From NCBI GenBank assembly GCA_032622095.1, contig CP136065.1:115177195-115241194 (forward strand): 64,000 bases of DNA, in the 5' to 3' direction. Each line of letters starts with the position of its first letter. The first letter of the stretch is position 1. The stretch comes from Siphonodentalium dalli. Taxonomy: Eukaryota > Mollusca > Scaphopoda > Gadilida > Siphonodentaliidae. A program made the translations under genes and the position numbers. The notes beneath the pieces were generated by a model. That model did not search any database. It was not told the origin of the DNA and worked only from the letters and a program-made list of their open reading frames with translations. Below are positions 1-13,100 of this stretch, one piece after another.

Positions 1-650
1 TTGCTGTCGCAAGTTTTGACGGAAACAAGATATATGTTTTTCGATATTATTATCTTGAGATCTCGACATTTATCCTGAGTACGTTTCTCGAGATATTATC
101 TCGACATAGCGCCATAACATCTTGAGATCTCGACTAATTATCTCCAGATAATATCTCGGGTTATCGAGTTACGTTTCTAGAGATATTTTTTGTAATAATA
201 ATATTCCAAAAGTACCTCCAAGCAGAATTTTTTTTATAGAAATATTGCTGTTTATTGTTTTTTATTGTTGTTGTTGTTGTTGTTGCAAGTTTTGACGGAA
301 ACAAGATATATGCTTATAATTGTTTATTGGATAATAGCCCAATATTCAGCGTGAATCAATTGTGAGACGCAATAACACAATGCAATACACTTTAACACAT
401 AACTAAAAAAAATATATATAAGGTCAATATAAATAAATTGCTAAATTTACATCTAACTTTTTTTTAGAAAAATGGGGCGAGAGGGCGAATTTTATTTTTT
501 TATACTTTATTCTACCTAACATAAATGACCATGGACAGTTCTAGATATTGAAGCAGTATCCTATCTTACATATTACAAGGTGAATTAGATTGTCCAATTT
601 GATCAAAATAGACTGATTAATGGATCATTGCAATGTAATTTGATGATTAA
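1..650. repeat. AT-rich intergenic DNA with short direct repeats
   Basis: No gene is seen. A block containing GTTTTGACGGAAACAAGA occurs twice, at about 9-36 and 285-312. Between them, at about 45-185, the words GAGATCTCGAC and GATATTATCTCGAC recur several times in alternating orientation. The paired direct repeat could be an old target duplication or part of a tandem unit; nothing decides which. Confidence 0.5.
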
Positions 651-880
651 CCCTTCCATGACTGGAGCTTCCTGATTTTTTTCGAAAAACCTGTGCCATA
701 TATTGCATTCTCTTATATATGCGAGTCTCCCATAGGGCGCCTCGCATATATAAGAGAATGCATTGGCCTAACAATATTTACATTGATCTTGTAAGCCAGT
801 GTACGCATATATATAAGAGAATACAATGGTATAATATCTTTAAATAATGCTGCACCAGAGCAGCTCCCGCCATGAAAGAG
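651..880. mobile_element. piggyBac-like MITE with palindromic core (copy 1)
   Basis: A 230-bp element sits between two TTAA tetranucleotides (647-650 and 881-884). Its ends are imperfect inverted repeats, CCCTTCCATGACTGGAGCT on the left against ACTCTTTCATGGCGGGAGCT read inward from the right. A near-perfect palindrome built on GCATTCTCTTATATATGCGAG lies at about 704-763. TTAA duplications with CCC-starting ends are the piggyBac pattern. No transposase is encoded, so this is a non-autonomous derivative. The same core occurs in the element at 23133-23524. Confidence 0.65.
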
Positions 881-884
881 TTAA

Positions 885-2558
885 GGCATGAGAAAAAAAA
901 TTTGTATAAAAGATATGCAAATAAAAAAAAAATGAGGAGGGGACTAAAAATAGGGTCGGGAGGGGATGTAATTCAAGAATTTTTTTTATATATTGGCCTA
1001 AATAATATTATAAATAGTTATAATTATAAATAGTATAATATATACACGTTGGTCATCATTTACATAAAAACCGCCTGCTGAACGTAAAACGTTGCTGCGG
1101 TGTCATTGAACCATACCCCGGACTTTATATAGCAATGGGAATTGCCGCACCGTGCAGGGATACATAGTTTAATTAGCCACATATTATAGAGCTTGAGCTG
1201 CATGTAGACCCCCTCCACCTATGCGGATTTTTGGTGGTTATGGTATCTTTGTAGAACTATGTCAGTCCTTCAATTTGCCGGTTGTTTGCCATCTGGCTAT
1301 GGGTCTTTATATAGTTATCGGTCTTCGAATCCAAGATGGCTGCCAACATTGAATATCTGACCAGGTAAATTTCAATTCGCAATTACTTACGAAGTTTATG
1401 AGTTATTACGTCGAGCGATATGCCATTCTATTGATAATTGAGTACTCCTTATTTATATGTATGTATAAATTTCATATATAAAAAATGGCCGCCAAAATGG
1501 CCACCGGAAGTGGAAAATATGACACTTTTCACTAATATCTTCTATATCAGTTTCTGCTGTTTGGAACTGTTCGAGAATTGTCACTTTATTTTGTATATTT
1601 TATATTAACTGATCATTGGGGCAATGAAATAAGAAATTGTTTGGGTCCTAGCCCCTTCTGATGCTTGAAAAGAAAATATTTCGGAATGCGGTATAAATTT
1701 TCACACAAAAATCACAATTAGGATTCTAGTCACATTTCAAACAGGAATGAGCAGAACTGTGTTATGTAACCGAGGCATACCATTTTAACCGTGAATATAC
1801 CAAGTCATTGGAACCAAAATTGTTACTTAATTAGTTACTTAATTGCTCAAAATGGCCACCAAAATGGCCACCAAAATGGCCTCCAAAATATGAAAAATTG
1901 TAAATATTTCCCCAGCGCTCCATGCAATCGCTTACAAGTTGTGGTTGATGAATAAAATTGGCTATTCTGCCTATTATCCGTTGAAAAGCAACACGTCTGA
2001 TTGACCTTGGTTAATTTTTAGTACTGTAACCACTGACATTACCAGAAATATTGGATTTTACTCTCACAAACTTGACATAAATATCGGCAAAAATTCACTT
2101 TTTAGGCACGGACCATTTTGTTTTTAACGTAAACTGTAACTAACTTTGGTATGAAAGGTGTTTATTATTTTAATCTATTTTAAATGTGTCACACTAAGGT
2201 GTTCAAAGACCACATTACTCAAGATGGCTTCCAAAATGGCTACCAACTTGGGTAAAAAGTTCATTTTTCACATATATCCGGAATATTATTCTCTGATGTT
2301 CCGAAAATTGGAATTTGTGGCTCATTGGTTATTATACATGTTAGGTAATCAATTGATAACTAAAAATTATATTTGGATGTCCAAATTAATTTTAAAGATG
2401 CAGTATGGAAATTTGCCGAAAAACACTTTTGGGATTCTGGCTACATTTTTTTTAAAGGAAATGTGCAGAACTTTTCTAACGGAACTGAGATGAATCATAA
2501 TCTATGGCTATTCTGGCTCATTAGGATAAAAACAATAATGAATTTTGATACAAGAGGA
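885..2558. other. Intergenic DNA without a recognisable gene
   Basis: AT-rich sequence with no ORF of coding character; the 111-aa reading frame at 2158-2493 has no recognisable domain and is not called. The only recurring word is AAAATGGCCACC or close variants (about 1330, 1484-1505, 1850-1885, 2222-2242), which resembles the YY1 core (AANATGGC) and is probably part of decayed dispersed repeats. Confidence 0.5.
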
Positions 2559-2559
2559 A

Positions 2560-3443
2560 GGTCAAGAATCATGAGTGGGTGTCCATTGTGAGATGTGTAG
2601 GCATACAAGTAGTGGCTGTATGGTCATGTGTGAGATGAATATGTTTACAGGGAGTGCATGCCTGTATTGTTGTATTGTCATAGACGGGTGTAGATGTAAA
2701 CGTGTGTTGATCATAGGTGGCTGTATGGTTCTGTGTGAGGTCAAGGGAGGTCAAGCATCATGAGTGGAGTGCCCACTGTGAGATGTATAGGCATACAAGT
2801 AGTGGACGATAGAGACCAAACTTCCTATCTAGGCCTAAGGGTAAAATCCCACGGGACGCGTCGTCGCGGCGTTTTGGAGAAGCTCCCAGCACCAATTCTC
2901 CACTCCCAGTCACAAAAATTGTCACTGTGGAGTTAATCGCGTTGATAGTTAAAGAGCGTTCGTATCCGCAGTGTCGTTGATAAAGAGCGTATGCGTGTAA
3001 TGTGATTCTTTCGTCTGGGTCCAGGAGCGTGACTGTATCCATGCAGTCATGAGCGTGTTGTGTGATTCTTACGTACTTAGGGCTTCCAAGGACGGGGGAG
3101 ATTTTCATCGGGTCAGTTTTTCCGTCCGATGTTATCTTCACCTTGAAACGGGTACCCACAAATGATATATATGTGTGTGTCCTTTATAGACTCGAACCGA
3201 TTGAGCTCAAACTTGCTACCTATGGCTACTTTTGTGCGGGAAGTGTCGTGGACGGGTTAAATTGTGACCCCGACCTGACCTTGACCTTGAAAATGATCAA
3301 TTCAAGGTCAAATCGGGTAAAACTGGCGGATTTCGACAAAATTTTACACCTAGGTACAGCATACGTGTCTCGGAAGCTGTTGTAATTGCTTTTTCGAACA
3401 AAGCCATGAGACGAACCACGCCAGTGGCGGGCTAACCTGCTAG
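2560..3443 (+). mobile_element. Non-autonomous Helitron-like element (3' end well defined)
   Basis: The 3' end shows a small hairpin (CGCC-AGT-GGCG, about 3418-3428), then about 11 nt, then CTAG (3440-3443) followed by T. This is the Helitron terminus pattern. Internal blocks at about 2811-2865 (gaccaaacttcctat, aaatcccacgg) are shared with the elements near 27.9 and 28.9 kb. The 5' end is a guess near 2560. A short unit (CATACAAGTAGTGG) is repeated at about 2600 and 2790. Small ORFs here on both strands are not genes. Confidence 0.6.
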
Positions 3444-4130
3444 TATATTATAAAGCTAGATGATGCATTTTTTGTGTGCAAATATTTCCTGTCAACTCAC
3501 TATCGACATACGTAAAAAAATGTGTTTTTATTTTTTAAAACCACCGTTTTACACAATTAGAACATATCTCCCATATTGTGGGGGTAACAGGTGTTGTTAT
3601 ATATAGTAATATATAGCAATTTGCTGTAGATGATAATGATTTTCCCCTTCAAATTGATAGTTTGCAATTGAGATTGTTTTTTGTTGTTGTTGCAGTCTCC
3701 TTAACGTGTTTTAACAGAAAACGCTCAAAATCCCTATCCAGTAGCTCGAAGAAATACAAACCTTACAATCAAGTAAAACGCAAGGCCAGGTAGCAACAAA
3801 CCACGAAGTATATGCAAACTACATCGCGCCCGTTGCGGAGTTTATTCGGACACCGCGGAGTGTCACATGAAATAGTCAATACTTTCCTACTTAGAGCTAA
3901 ACGCAGTAAATATATATATATATATATTATTTTTTTGGGGATGGGGATATTTAGCTTCCGATTTCGGCCAAAAGTCGCGGTCGCGTTCTTGGTGGCATTT
4001 TTTGTTATCGTCGTCATCATCAGCATCATGATATAATGTGTGATGTGTTCTTCTACAACTTGTCATAGCATGCATATCGTTTAGATTCGCATTTTATTCA
4101 CAGATGCGGATACATAGTCCAGCATAAAAT
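3444..4130. other. Upstream region of the CUB-receptor gene
   Basis: About 690 nt without a coding region, containing a (TA)n run near 3910. A possible splice acceptor (ttattcacag, ending at about 4103) lies 28 nt before the chosen ATG, so an untranslated first exon further upstream is possible. No convincing promoter is visible. Confidence 0.35.
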
Positions 4131-4194
4131 ATGGTAGTGCTGACGAAATCATTGCGCGACTGGTTCGTTATCTTCCCTTCTATTATGGTTCTAG
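4131..4194 (+). CDS. Exon 1 of CUB receptor: signal peptide
   Basis: The ATG at 4131 has A at -3 and G at +4. It encodes a short basic n-region (K6, R9) followed by a hydrophobic core (WFVIFPSIMVL). The exon ends with one base of codon 22 at a strong donor, G|GTGAGT, at 4195. Joined to exon 2, codon 22 becomes GTT (Val). The start was chosen because it gives a signal peptide in the only phase that joins to exon 2. Confidence 0.75.
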
Positions 4195-7100
4195 GTGAGT
4201 TGTTCAATGTTCAATTGTGTTTCACTTACTCTTAAAAACCAGCATGTATTGCAACGGTCTAACGTGGCAGGTTTCTGTAAATCGATATATGACGGATTGG
4301 GTGCCACAGCTAGCCAACATTACAAGTTTTATATAAGAACGCAGCTAACATGCTTTTACAATGTGAAAGAGTATATTGTGCTGCTATTCATATATATGTT
4401 ACATTTTGAGTCGTATACATGAAGAAAATTATCGGGTGTCCGTTACAGTAAAATAAAACGTTTGGGTCCTGTACATTCAAGTTTCATATTGTGTCTTTCA
4501 CTATATTTTGTGGCATATATTCCCATATTGTCACACACAATGTTCATGGTTTCGTGTTTTTCTGAATATAAAATTGAATCGATGTGTACTTTTTGTTTAA
4601 AATGTGCATTCATAATTGAATCATTGCCTGACTGGATTGTTATCTTCCCTTCTAGTGTGGTTCTAGGCGAGTTGTTCAATATTCACGCATTAATGGAACA
4701 TCGATGTTACGCTGTATAGTTGCGGACTTTCAAAAAAATATATGGTAAATTCCATCAAAATATGTGCGCATTATATTGTTGTGTTGTTTTATTATTTTAT
4801 TGTGCAGTGGACAATTTTACCGAGTATAGTACATTTATTTCTCACATATGCAGTAGACAATTGAAAGAAACGAAGTGTATTTATTATATAAATGTTCATG
4901 TGTTGATCGTTTCAGTTCTGGGGAATTGCAATCTCACTGCAGACAGTAACCCGACAATATTATTGGTTCAAGAAGGCCCCAGCAATTTGACACATCCCTC
5001 TATTGGAGGACAGTATGGCTCGTAAGTAAATCAGAGGCCTATTGTCACACGTCACCCGAAATGGGGGTGACCGTTGTTCTGGTCGACTTCAGATTGATCA
5101 TGTGTGAATGCTGAGATTGTAACCCATGCATGCAATCAAGAAAACATATAATTGAAGGGTATATACTCACATCAACGTTGCCTCTTTGGTGCATGGTATA
5201 TTTAAGCGTATATGTTCAGTTTACAAAGACAGATATATACGTGCGATTAAACGACAAGATCCCCCAACCTGCTATCAGCTGGATGATGGTTGCTTCTTGG
5301 GACGCTTGTTCTTTCTTCAAGAAATCTATAATCATGAAGATGTTCGGGTGGTATTAGGAGATCGTGATGATTCCACATTTGGCGGCCATGGCTCCCTTCT
5401 ACACAATACTATAATAATGCTAACCACTGTCAACTATAGTATAAAATTGCCCCAAACGTGTTATTTGTCAACATGTTGTTCGACGAAATTTTTGCTTTAG
5501 TATCAATGGAAAGCCCCTTGATTTTAGAGTTATCCATCTTCATCATCAGTTTGGTCCGAGACTGTCGGCTCGTCGACTGTTGACTGGACCGCTAATAATT
5601 CTCGATGGTGAAAAATCATAGATTTAAAAAATCGATATCTAATAACTCTGAGCTTTGATAGGCGGATTCCTCGACTCGAATCAAATATTGTTTACCTCCG
5701 AATCCAAAAAATAGTAATTGAGGGGCGCTTAATCGGATTATGCATCTTTAACTTGCAGACATATAGAAAACATAGTCATGCATTCATACAATATATTGGC
5801 ACGCTATCCATATGTTAACATGGCATATCAATAAGGAATATCAATCAGAAATATAAAGAATGGTTGCGGGAGGGTGTGCTCATTGTGTCTCACGATAAGT
5901 TCGCGTATGTATTATGCTCTTTTTTTAAACAGTTAACTTATTGGACGGTTCTCATGCGTGTCCTGTAATGACATAAAGTAAAGTAAATCTATAAGTAGGT
6001 TAAAATAAATATAATTGTACGTTATGTTCTTGTTGTATGCGAAAATCTGGCGGGAGCCATTGGCTCATTCTGTACATGCATACTATACACTTAGTTGACT
6101 GCCCTCAAGACTGAATACCATATGCACTAATAGTCTAATTCATAGATATGGTCGTTGTTAAGAGCCATAATCCGTTCAATTCTACACTATTCTTAATATC
6201 CAAAATGAGTGACTTTGAAGACATGACATCCGGGGTGAACTTTGTTATATAAATATAGTACTTCAATAGTTTGTTTAGGTCATATGAACGAAGATGTGTT
6301 GAAACTGGAAATCTGAATGAGAATAAAACAAATGGCTGCCTATAAATGGCCGGATTTAGGTAGTCTCCTTTTAAAGTTGTGAGAAAAATGGCTGGGAACA
6401 CATTTTTCACTGTCAATAAACCTTTTTCTTGTTTTGAGAAAAAACTTTTTCTAAATGTTTCTAAAGTTCTTACCACTTACTTGAAATAAGAAATTAACTT
6501 TTCTGAATGTTAGAAATTGCAAGAAACACATTTTCTTATATTTCTAGAAATTTGAGAGTGTTTTTCTTACTTTTACCTAGAAAGTAAAAAAGTGCATTTC
6601 TTAAAGTATTAGAATAATTTCCAGTTTAAGAAAGATATTTCTCTACATATAAGAACAAGAAATTTTTCTAGGTGTACTCACAAATTTTCTAGTCTTTTCT
6701 AGTTTTCTAGGTTTATGTGAAAATAATTTCTTGACATATCAGAATTTTTTTCGTATCGCTTTCTGATCATGATAGGATTTAAGAAATTAGTTCTAACTAT
6801 TAAGAAATCATGAAACAATTTATATTCCTTTCTTAGAAAAAAAAGTAAGAAAAAAATTAGAATTTGAATTTCTATAAGAAACTAATTTTCTAACTATAAG
6901 AATATGCGATTTTCTAAGTATATACTTCCAAGATAATATATTTTATTTTTTCAAAATAAGTAAATCCTTTTTGGCAGTAATATACAAGTTTAATATATCA
7001 TATATACATGATAAATAATTTTGTTTAGCAAACGGAGCGTTTCCTTGCCTGCTAGATAGCCTAACTTTAGACCATAACATCTCGACAAAGATTAAGGGAG

Positions 7101-10100
7101 AGTCGCATGTTTTGCATAAATCCAGCCAAACATGGCAAGAGATTTTCAACAAAGAATTTCTCTGGGTCTATATCTGTCGAAACATCTTGAATTTCACAAA
7201 TCATCATCATCTTCATCGTATATAGAATCTGAGCAATTAGCAAGAGACGATAAAACAATGGATTTTAATGGTTGAAAATATAAGTTTATTTTTTGTCCCT
7301 TTCGGTACCAAGAACTGCTAGAACAATTATCAATTTCACACAACACTCCAATCACCAAATAGCGTATTGTCTTGTCACTATATATATACATATATATGAG
7401 ATGAGGCTTCATTTGTATCATAATGTTGAGTCAGATTTTTAATTGCATAATATAGCATTATACCCCCATATATTATAATGAAGTATAAAGCAGTCACAAA
7501 TATTCCAGCCCAGTGAAAACAAATGTTGATATGCAGTGTGGTCCACTCAATCAGAGAACAATCAATTTGAATTAGGCCATAGTGATAAGAGATAGTGTGG
7601 TCAGATTTAACTTGGTTAAGACCACATAACCCAGAACCCATCTCAGCCCAATGTTTCATTGATCAACAGGCATTACATGAACATTCTCAAATATAGAACA
7701 TTATTATGGTAGTTTCCTTTCTAATTGAAAATAATCATGAAATTTTACCAATCAAGAAAAATTAAGTCTCATCTCATGATCTTCAGATATTATATCATGG
7801 ATATATGAACTGCACTTTTGAAAAAAAATCTATTTTACAGAAGTTCTTGGTTAGGTTTTGGAAAACAGTGAAATTTTAAATATTGTTCATGGAATAAAAG
7901 TAAAGTAAATGAGGTTATAATATACCAGTGATCGATGGTTCTTAAAGATACACTATCCGATTAAACACCCCTAAATTACTATTTCTTTGGATTCGGGGAT
8001 AAAACAAATATTTGATTCGAGTCGATCAAGGAACCCACATCAAAGCTCAGAGTGTTCAGATATCGATTTTTGAAATTATTTATATGTACTTTTTTCCGCC
8101 GGGCAAATATTCGTCAAACCGACCAATTTGCCAACTTGAATGAATATGGATAACTCTAAAATCAAGTGGTCATACAGCCAAATTTCGTGACAATCAAGTG
8201 ATAATACCGCCATATTTCGTTGAACAATATGTTGATAAATAACACGTTTTGGGAATTGTTTTACCATATATATAGTTGACTGTGGTTAGCATTATTTTGT
8301 TATAATTAATCAATTCTGATAACTAAAGCGTATTTTGAAGAACTGTTGTTGTTGTTGTTGTTGTTGTAACCTGATGATATGGGGGCCGTCTGATCGGATT
8401 GAGTCCCTTTAAATATTGTGTCACAATAATAGCTTGTACAAAATTTCAAAAAGAAATTCCGGACAGATTTTGAGAAAATCCAATTTGAAATACCAGGAAA
8501 TTTTGGCAAAACGTGCGATTTGATTGGTCTGAATGGTGTGCTTCGCGCACCTTTTCCGGTGGGTGGATTTTGTTTCATTATTGCCATGCATAAAACATCG
8601 ATGCCTATTAATATTGTCGCGTGTCTGTGTCTATAATAACGGACCATGTCGAACATTATAAATATGACACAAAAGGTGTAGGACGGCGCAGAGATGAACA
8701 ATGGTGTCCACTATTGATCAGGGCCACCCATTTTAACTTGAGCGCGTACAAATAAACCCATCAACTTCCAATCAATTAACACTCTCCAAACCGATCCTGA
8801 ATCTCCATGATCCCGATGAGATCACCCCTGGTCAAGTGGTCCTGCTAATATGCTATGATGCTGGTGGTCCTGTTGAATTGATATGATGCGGGTAGGGCAA
8901 ACTGATGCCCTTACGAAAAATACCAATTTTTTTCTAAATTTGTCATTTTCGCGGTGTTTGACTAATCCGAGGGATTACAACATTCAAGAACATATATATT
9001 TTTGAACAATATAATAATAACTGGTGTTTCTAAAACGACGTGAATAACCATCTTGATTATTTTCGATTTTCAACAACTAATACAACCAGAATTAAAAATA
9101 TTTCTCAATAAATATGTTTTTGAATGTTTGATACGCATAACGACTTTTCCTGTATATGTTCAGATTATCGGAACACCACGAAAAAGACTGTACTTTATGT
9201 TAACAGCATCATATCAATTCAGCAGGACCCAACCGCATCATATCACATTAGCAGGACCATTTGACCAGGGGGTGGAGATTGACACACTTATCTTCGTTCT
9301 GCGATAACAGTTTCATACGTATTTTAGAAACGGTCGTGTTACATAATCAGTCTGTCCATCCGCCCATCTGTCTGTCCTTATGTGCATCAACATTTTAGTA
9401 TTCGTTATTCGATCGACTCAAATCTTAGTATGTGACTGATAACAAGAAACCACAGGTCAAGTTCGAACATGCGGTAGGTCCGATAAATTGATATAGTTAA
9501 ACCCCTTGTTGTCCCCCGAGTTGTGCCAATTATCACATGAATTTCTGGCCTTATCATAAACATCAATCTTGGCCTGTGACATCGAAACAACAACAGCTAC
9601 ATGACAATATATGTCACATGGCCACATTTAAACAAAAAACTGTTCTCCTTTGTTTTCACCATTATTTTGTTTTTTTCGAACATTATTGAATATGATGATT
9701 ACGGCTCTTTAATAAGTTTAATCCATTTTGTTGAAACTTATATCTGAAAAGCAGGAAATAGATGAGTGTTTTTTCCCAGATCGTGAATTTCGAACTTTGA
9801 ATTACAATTGGCGGATAAATAACCCCCCAATTTAAACACCCGACCGACCGACCCATGTGCACCCAATGGTAGTCGCTTTAATTAACCTGGAACCACAAAA
9901 GAATTCTTGTTTAACCAAAGATACATGACCAAAACAAAACCGGGTTTATATTAACATTCGATCCGGGTTTCTTGTAAACACGATCCGGGTTTCTTGTAGA
10001 CACGATCCGGATTGTTGGGTGTCGTTCGCCCGATGGTAATGAATGCACCGTGTTCAAAAGATCGATTGGGAAGTACCAGCATGCAAGCCAAAAATATACT

Positions 10101-13100
10101 TGAATTGTATTTGCAGGTCTGAAGAATGTTTATGGCAAATCCAGGGCAATTCGACGTACATCATGGTTGAGGTTATGCAGCTCGACTTAGAGGTAGACTA
10201 TAGCGGCTGCAACAACGACTTTGTCAAGGTTTACGATGGTTCGTATGACTTTAAGCAAGGTGCATATCTGTGTTTCGGTCAAATTAACACAGTTATTGCT
10301 TGGTTGTCACATTTCTGTGATAAAAATAACTAGATCAGTACACCTAATACTATATACAGACTTCAGTATACACAGAAAATCCAGCGCGAACAGGTTTAAT
10401 CTATTAAATATGTTTCATCAAGGATCTATCAATGCACATTGACATGGAAAGGCTCAGGTTTTAAATAGTACTATTAAAATAATTTATTCAACCTGATATG
10501 AATGAAAACATAACATAATAATAATAGATTCTTAAAATAAATGTAAACTCTTCAAATAAAAATAAACTATTAAAAAAAACATAATAAAATAAAACATACA
10601 GGTGTTAAAACAAACATTAACCGATTTCAGCGATATTCGGTAGATGGGTCTAGATCACCTCCAGATGGGAGGTTTCAAATTTGAACAAAATCATTTAGCA
10701 CAACTTACAGGTCACATTTCTCATCCAATCGTCACCAAACTTCATATGGATCTTCGGGGTGACCTCAAGATGGGAGCCTCCCTTTTTTCCGCGAAATTTG
10801 CTCAAAACAAACATGGCCGCCAGCATCCATCTTGGATTTCAAATTTGAATCCATCAGCACAACCTACAGCCCACATTTATTGGAGAATTGCTTTGAAACT
10901 TTACAGCCCCATTGGTAAATAAACAGTAGGAATGCTTCTATAATCATGATACAGAACACAGATCGGATAAGATCAGGACAACTAAGTAAAATGGTAATTT
11001 GAAGCAGTTTGAAGGGGGTGGGTCCCTATCCCAGAATCGGAAAAAATTAAAAAATTATGGGGTGGTGGGTACCCAGAGGGTGGAAAAAATAAAAAAGCAC
11101 CTAGTGTCTGGAATTTTTTCCCCGACCCCCCCCGGCGCGAAGTGATATAAATAGCACATGCATGCAGCAGAGTATCACTCACAGAGGTGGCTTTTCGTTT
11201 TTCGTTGAGGTCTGTTCATTTTCCGACGTGACTTATAATTTGGCATGCGATGACTGGACAATGCATGAATGCTGCATGTAGATATGTTTCATCCAATTGT
11301 GCTTGTGAATGTACCAAAAATCATCCACTTCCAATCTAAGATGACGTAGATACATGGATGAGCGTATTTTAAACTCTATACAATTAATGGTCCATTCATT
11401 AAAGATGGATAATCCGAATTAACGCTCCGAAATTACTATTTCTTTGACATCGGGGGTAAAAAATATTTGATTCGAGTCTAGAATCCCACCCATCAAAGGT
11501 CAGAGTGATCAGATATCGATTTTAGAAATTTGTTATATCCCGAAACATGTAAATTTTGGCGGCCTGGCAAATATTCGCCAAGACGACGGTCTCGGACCAA
11601 ATTGGGAATGAAAACGGATAATTCTAAAATGCCTTTGGGTGTTAGATATTTGACAATCCGGTCAAATTTCGTTGAACAAAATGTTGATAAATAACACTTC
11701 TGGGGCAATTTTATACTATAGTTAACAGCGATTGGTATTATGTTTGAAAATTAATCGATTCTCATAACTGAAGCGGCATTTCAAGAATTGTTGTTGTTGG
11801 AATCTGATGATATGGGGACCATCGAAGTGGATTGAGTACCTTTAAGGGACAAAACCTGCTATACGTGTGACTATTGTTATCCACACGCTGCATCATGAGG
11901 ACACTAAAGATCATTTAAACATGACAGATACGATGAATGAGATACAGAGCTCCACAGTTGTTACGGACGACCGGAACCAATTTCTATATCCCCCGCCAAA
12001 CTTATAGGGGATATATAATAACATAATAATACATATATGTGACAATCGTTGTTGGCTTCATACCTTCGATCTGATCACGTTTGAATATACATGAATTGTA
12101 CACATGGTACGTACCGGTACGTGCCCTTTGAAACCCAACTGTATATTGTCCACACGTGTATCGACGGTCAAATGGACAAGATAATTAAAACACACAAAAC
12201 AGAATGCGAAAGATGTTCCCAACTTCTGTCAGAAAGCTGAGCAATGTTGATCACTGATTCACTGGCGTATATATCTTATACTATAGCAGGGTTAACCGGC
12301 GTTGCCCAGGTTAATGTATGCTGTGGATATTTGTTGGGAATAGAGGATGCTCTTGCTTAAAGTGTTATACGTTTTCTCATAAATTGTATATTCAAATAGC
12401 ATCACAAAACATGATTATTACAGTCATGGAATATAAGTAGTGGCTCACCTTGTCAATTGTCATTCTGTTTATCGCGATTAATCCGTTCCACCAATAATGA
12501 AGTATTTATTTATTTACAACTGCGTATACATTAGACGTTATAATATGATACATGAACATCATAAACACATTAGTTCGATAAAAGATGATAATTGGGTTTT
12601 ACATACATTGTATTGAGATGTATCAATCAATCTAGTGGGTTGGACTAAGATCTCGATGACATCTGATTATCATATCTCCATGAAGAAACAGATGTTTCAA
12701 AGAAATTTCCAGGTGCTCATCTGTTCATGGTGCTATATATTGGCTAAATATTCTTAGTTTAAACGAACTGTTGCTGCGCACATATATCAGCTACATGTGC
12801 CAGGCACAGAGCGAGATTTTGAGTTGTTTATGTCAGTCGATGAGTCTGTTCTAAAACTCTTGTCAGATGTCCGTATTGGTAGGATCCTGAAAAGTATTGT
12901 GCTACTAACTGCATTTTCTTGTATATCAGAAGAAACTATATTTGACTGCACACTGTGACCACTATTTTTGAACAGGCCTTCCATACCTCTTGACAAATTG
13001 TAACTTTTTGTGGAAACTGTATTGAATGGAACAGACTAAAAAAAATTATTATATATATGCAATCCTCTGACGGTTCGAGGTCTCTCGGTTTGCACGAATA

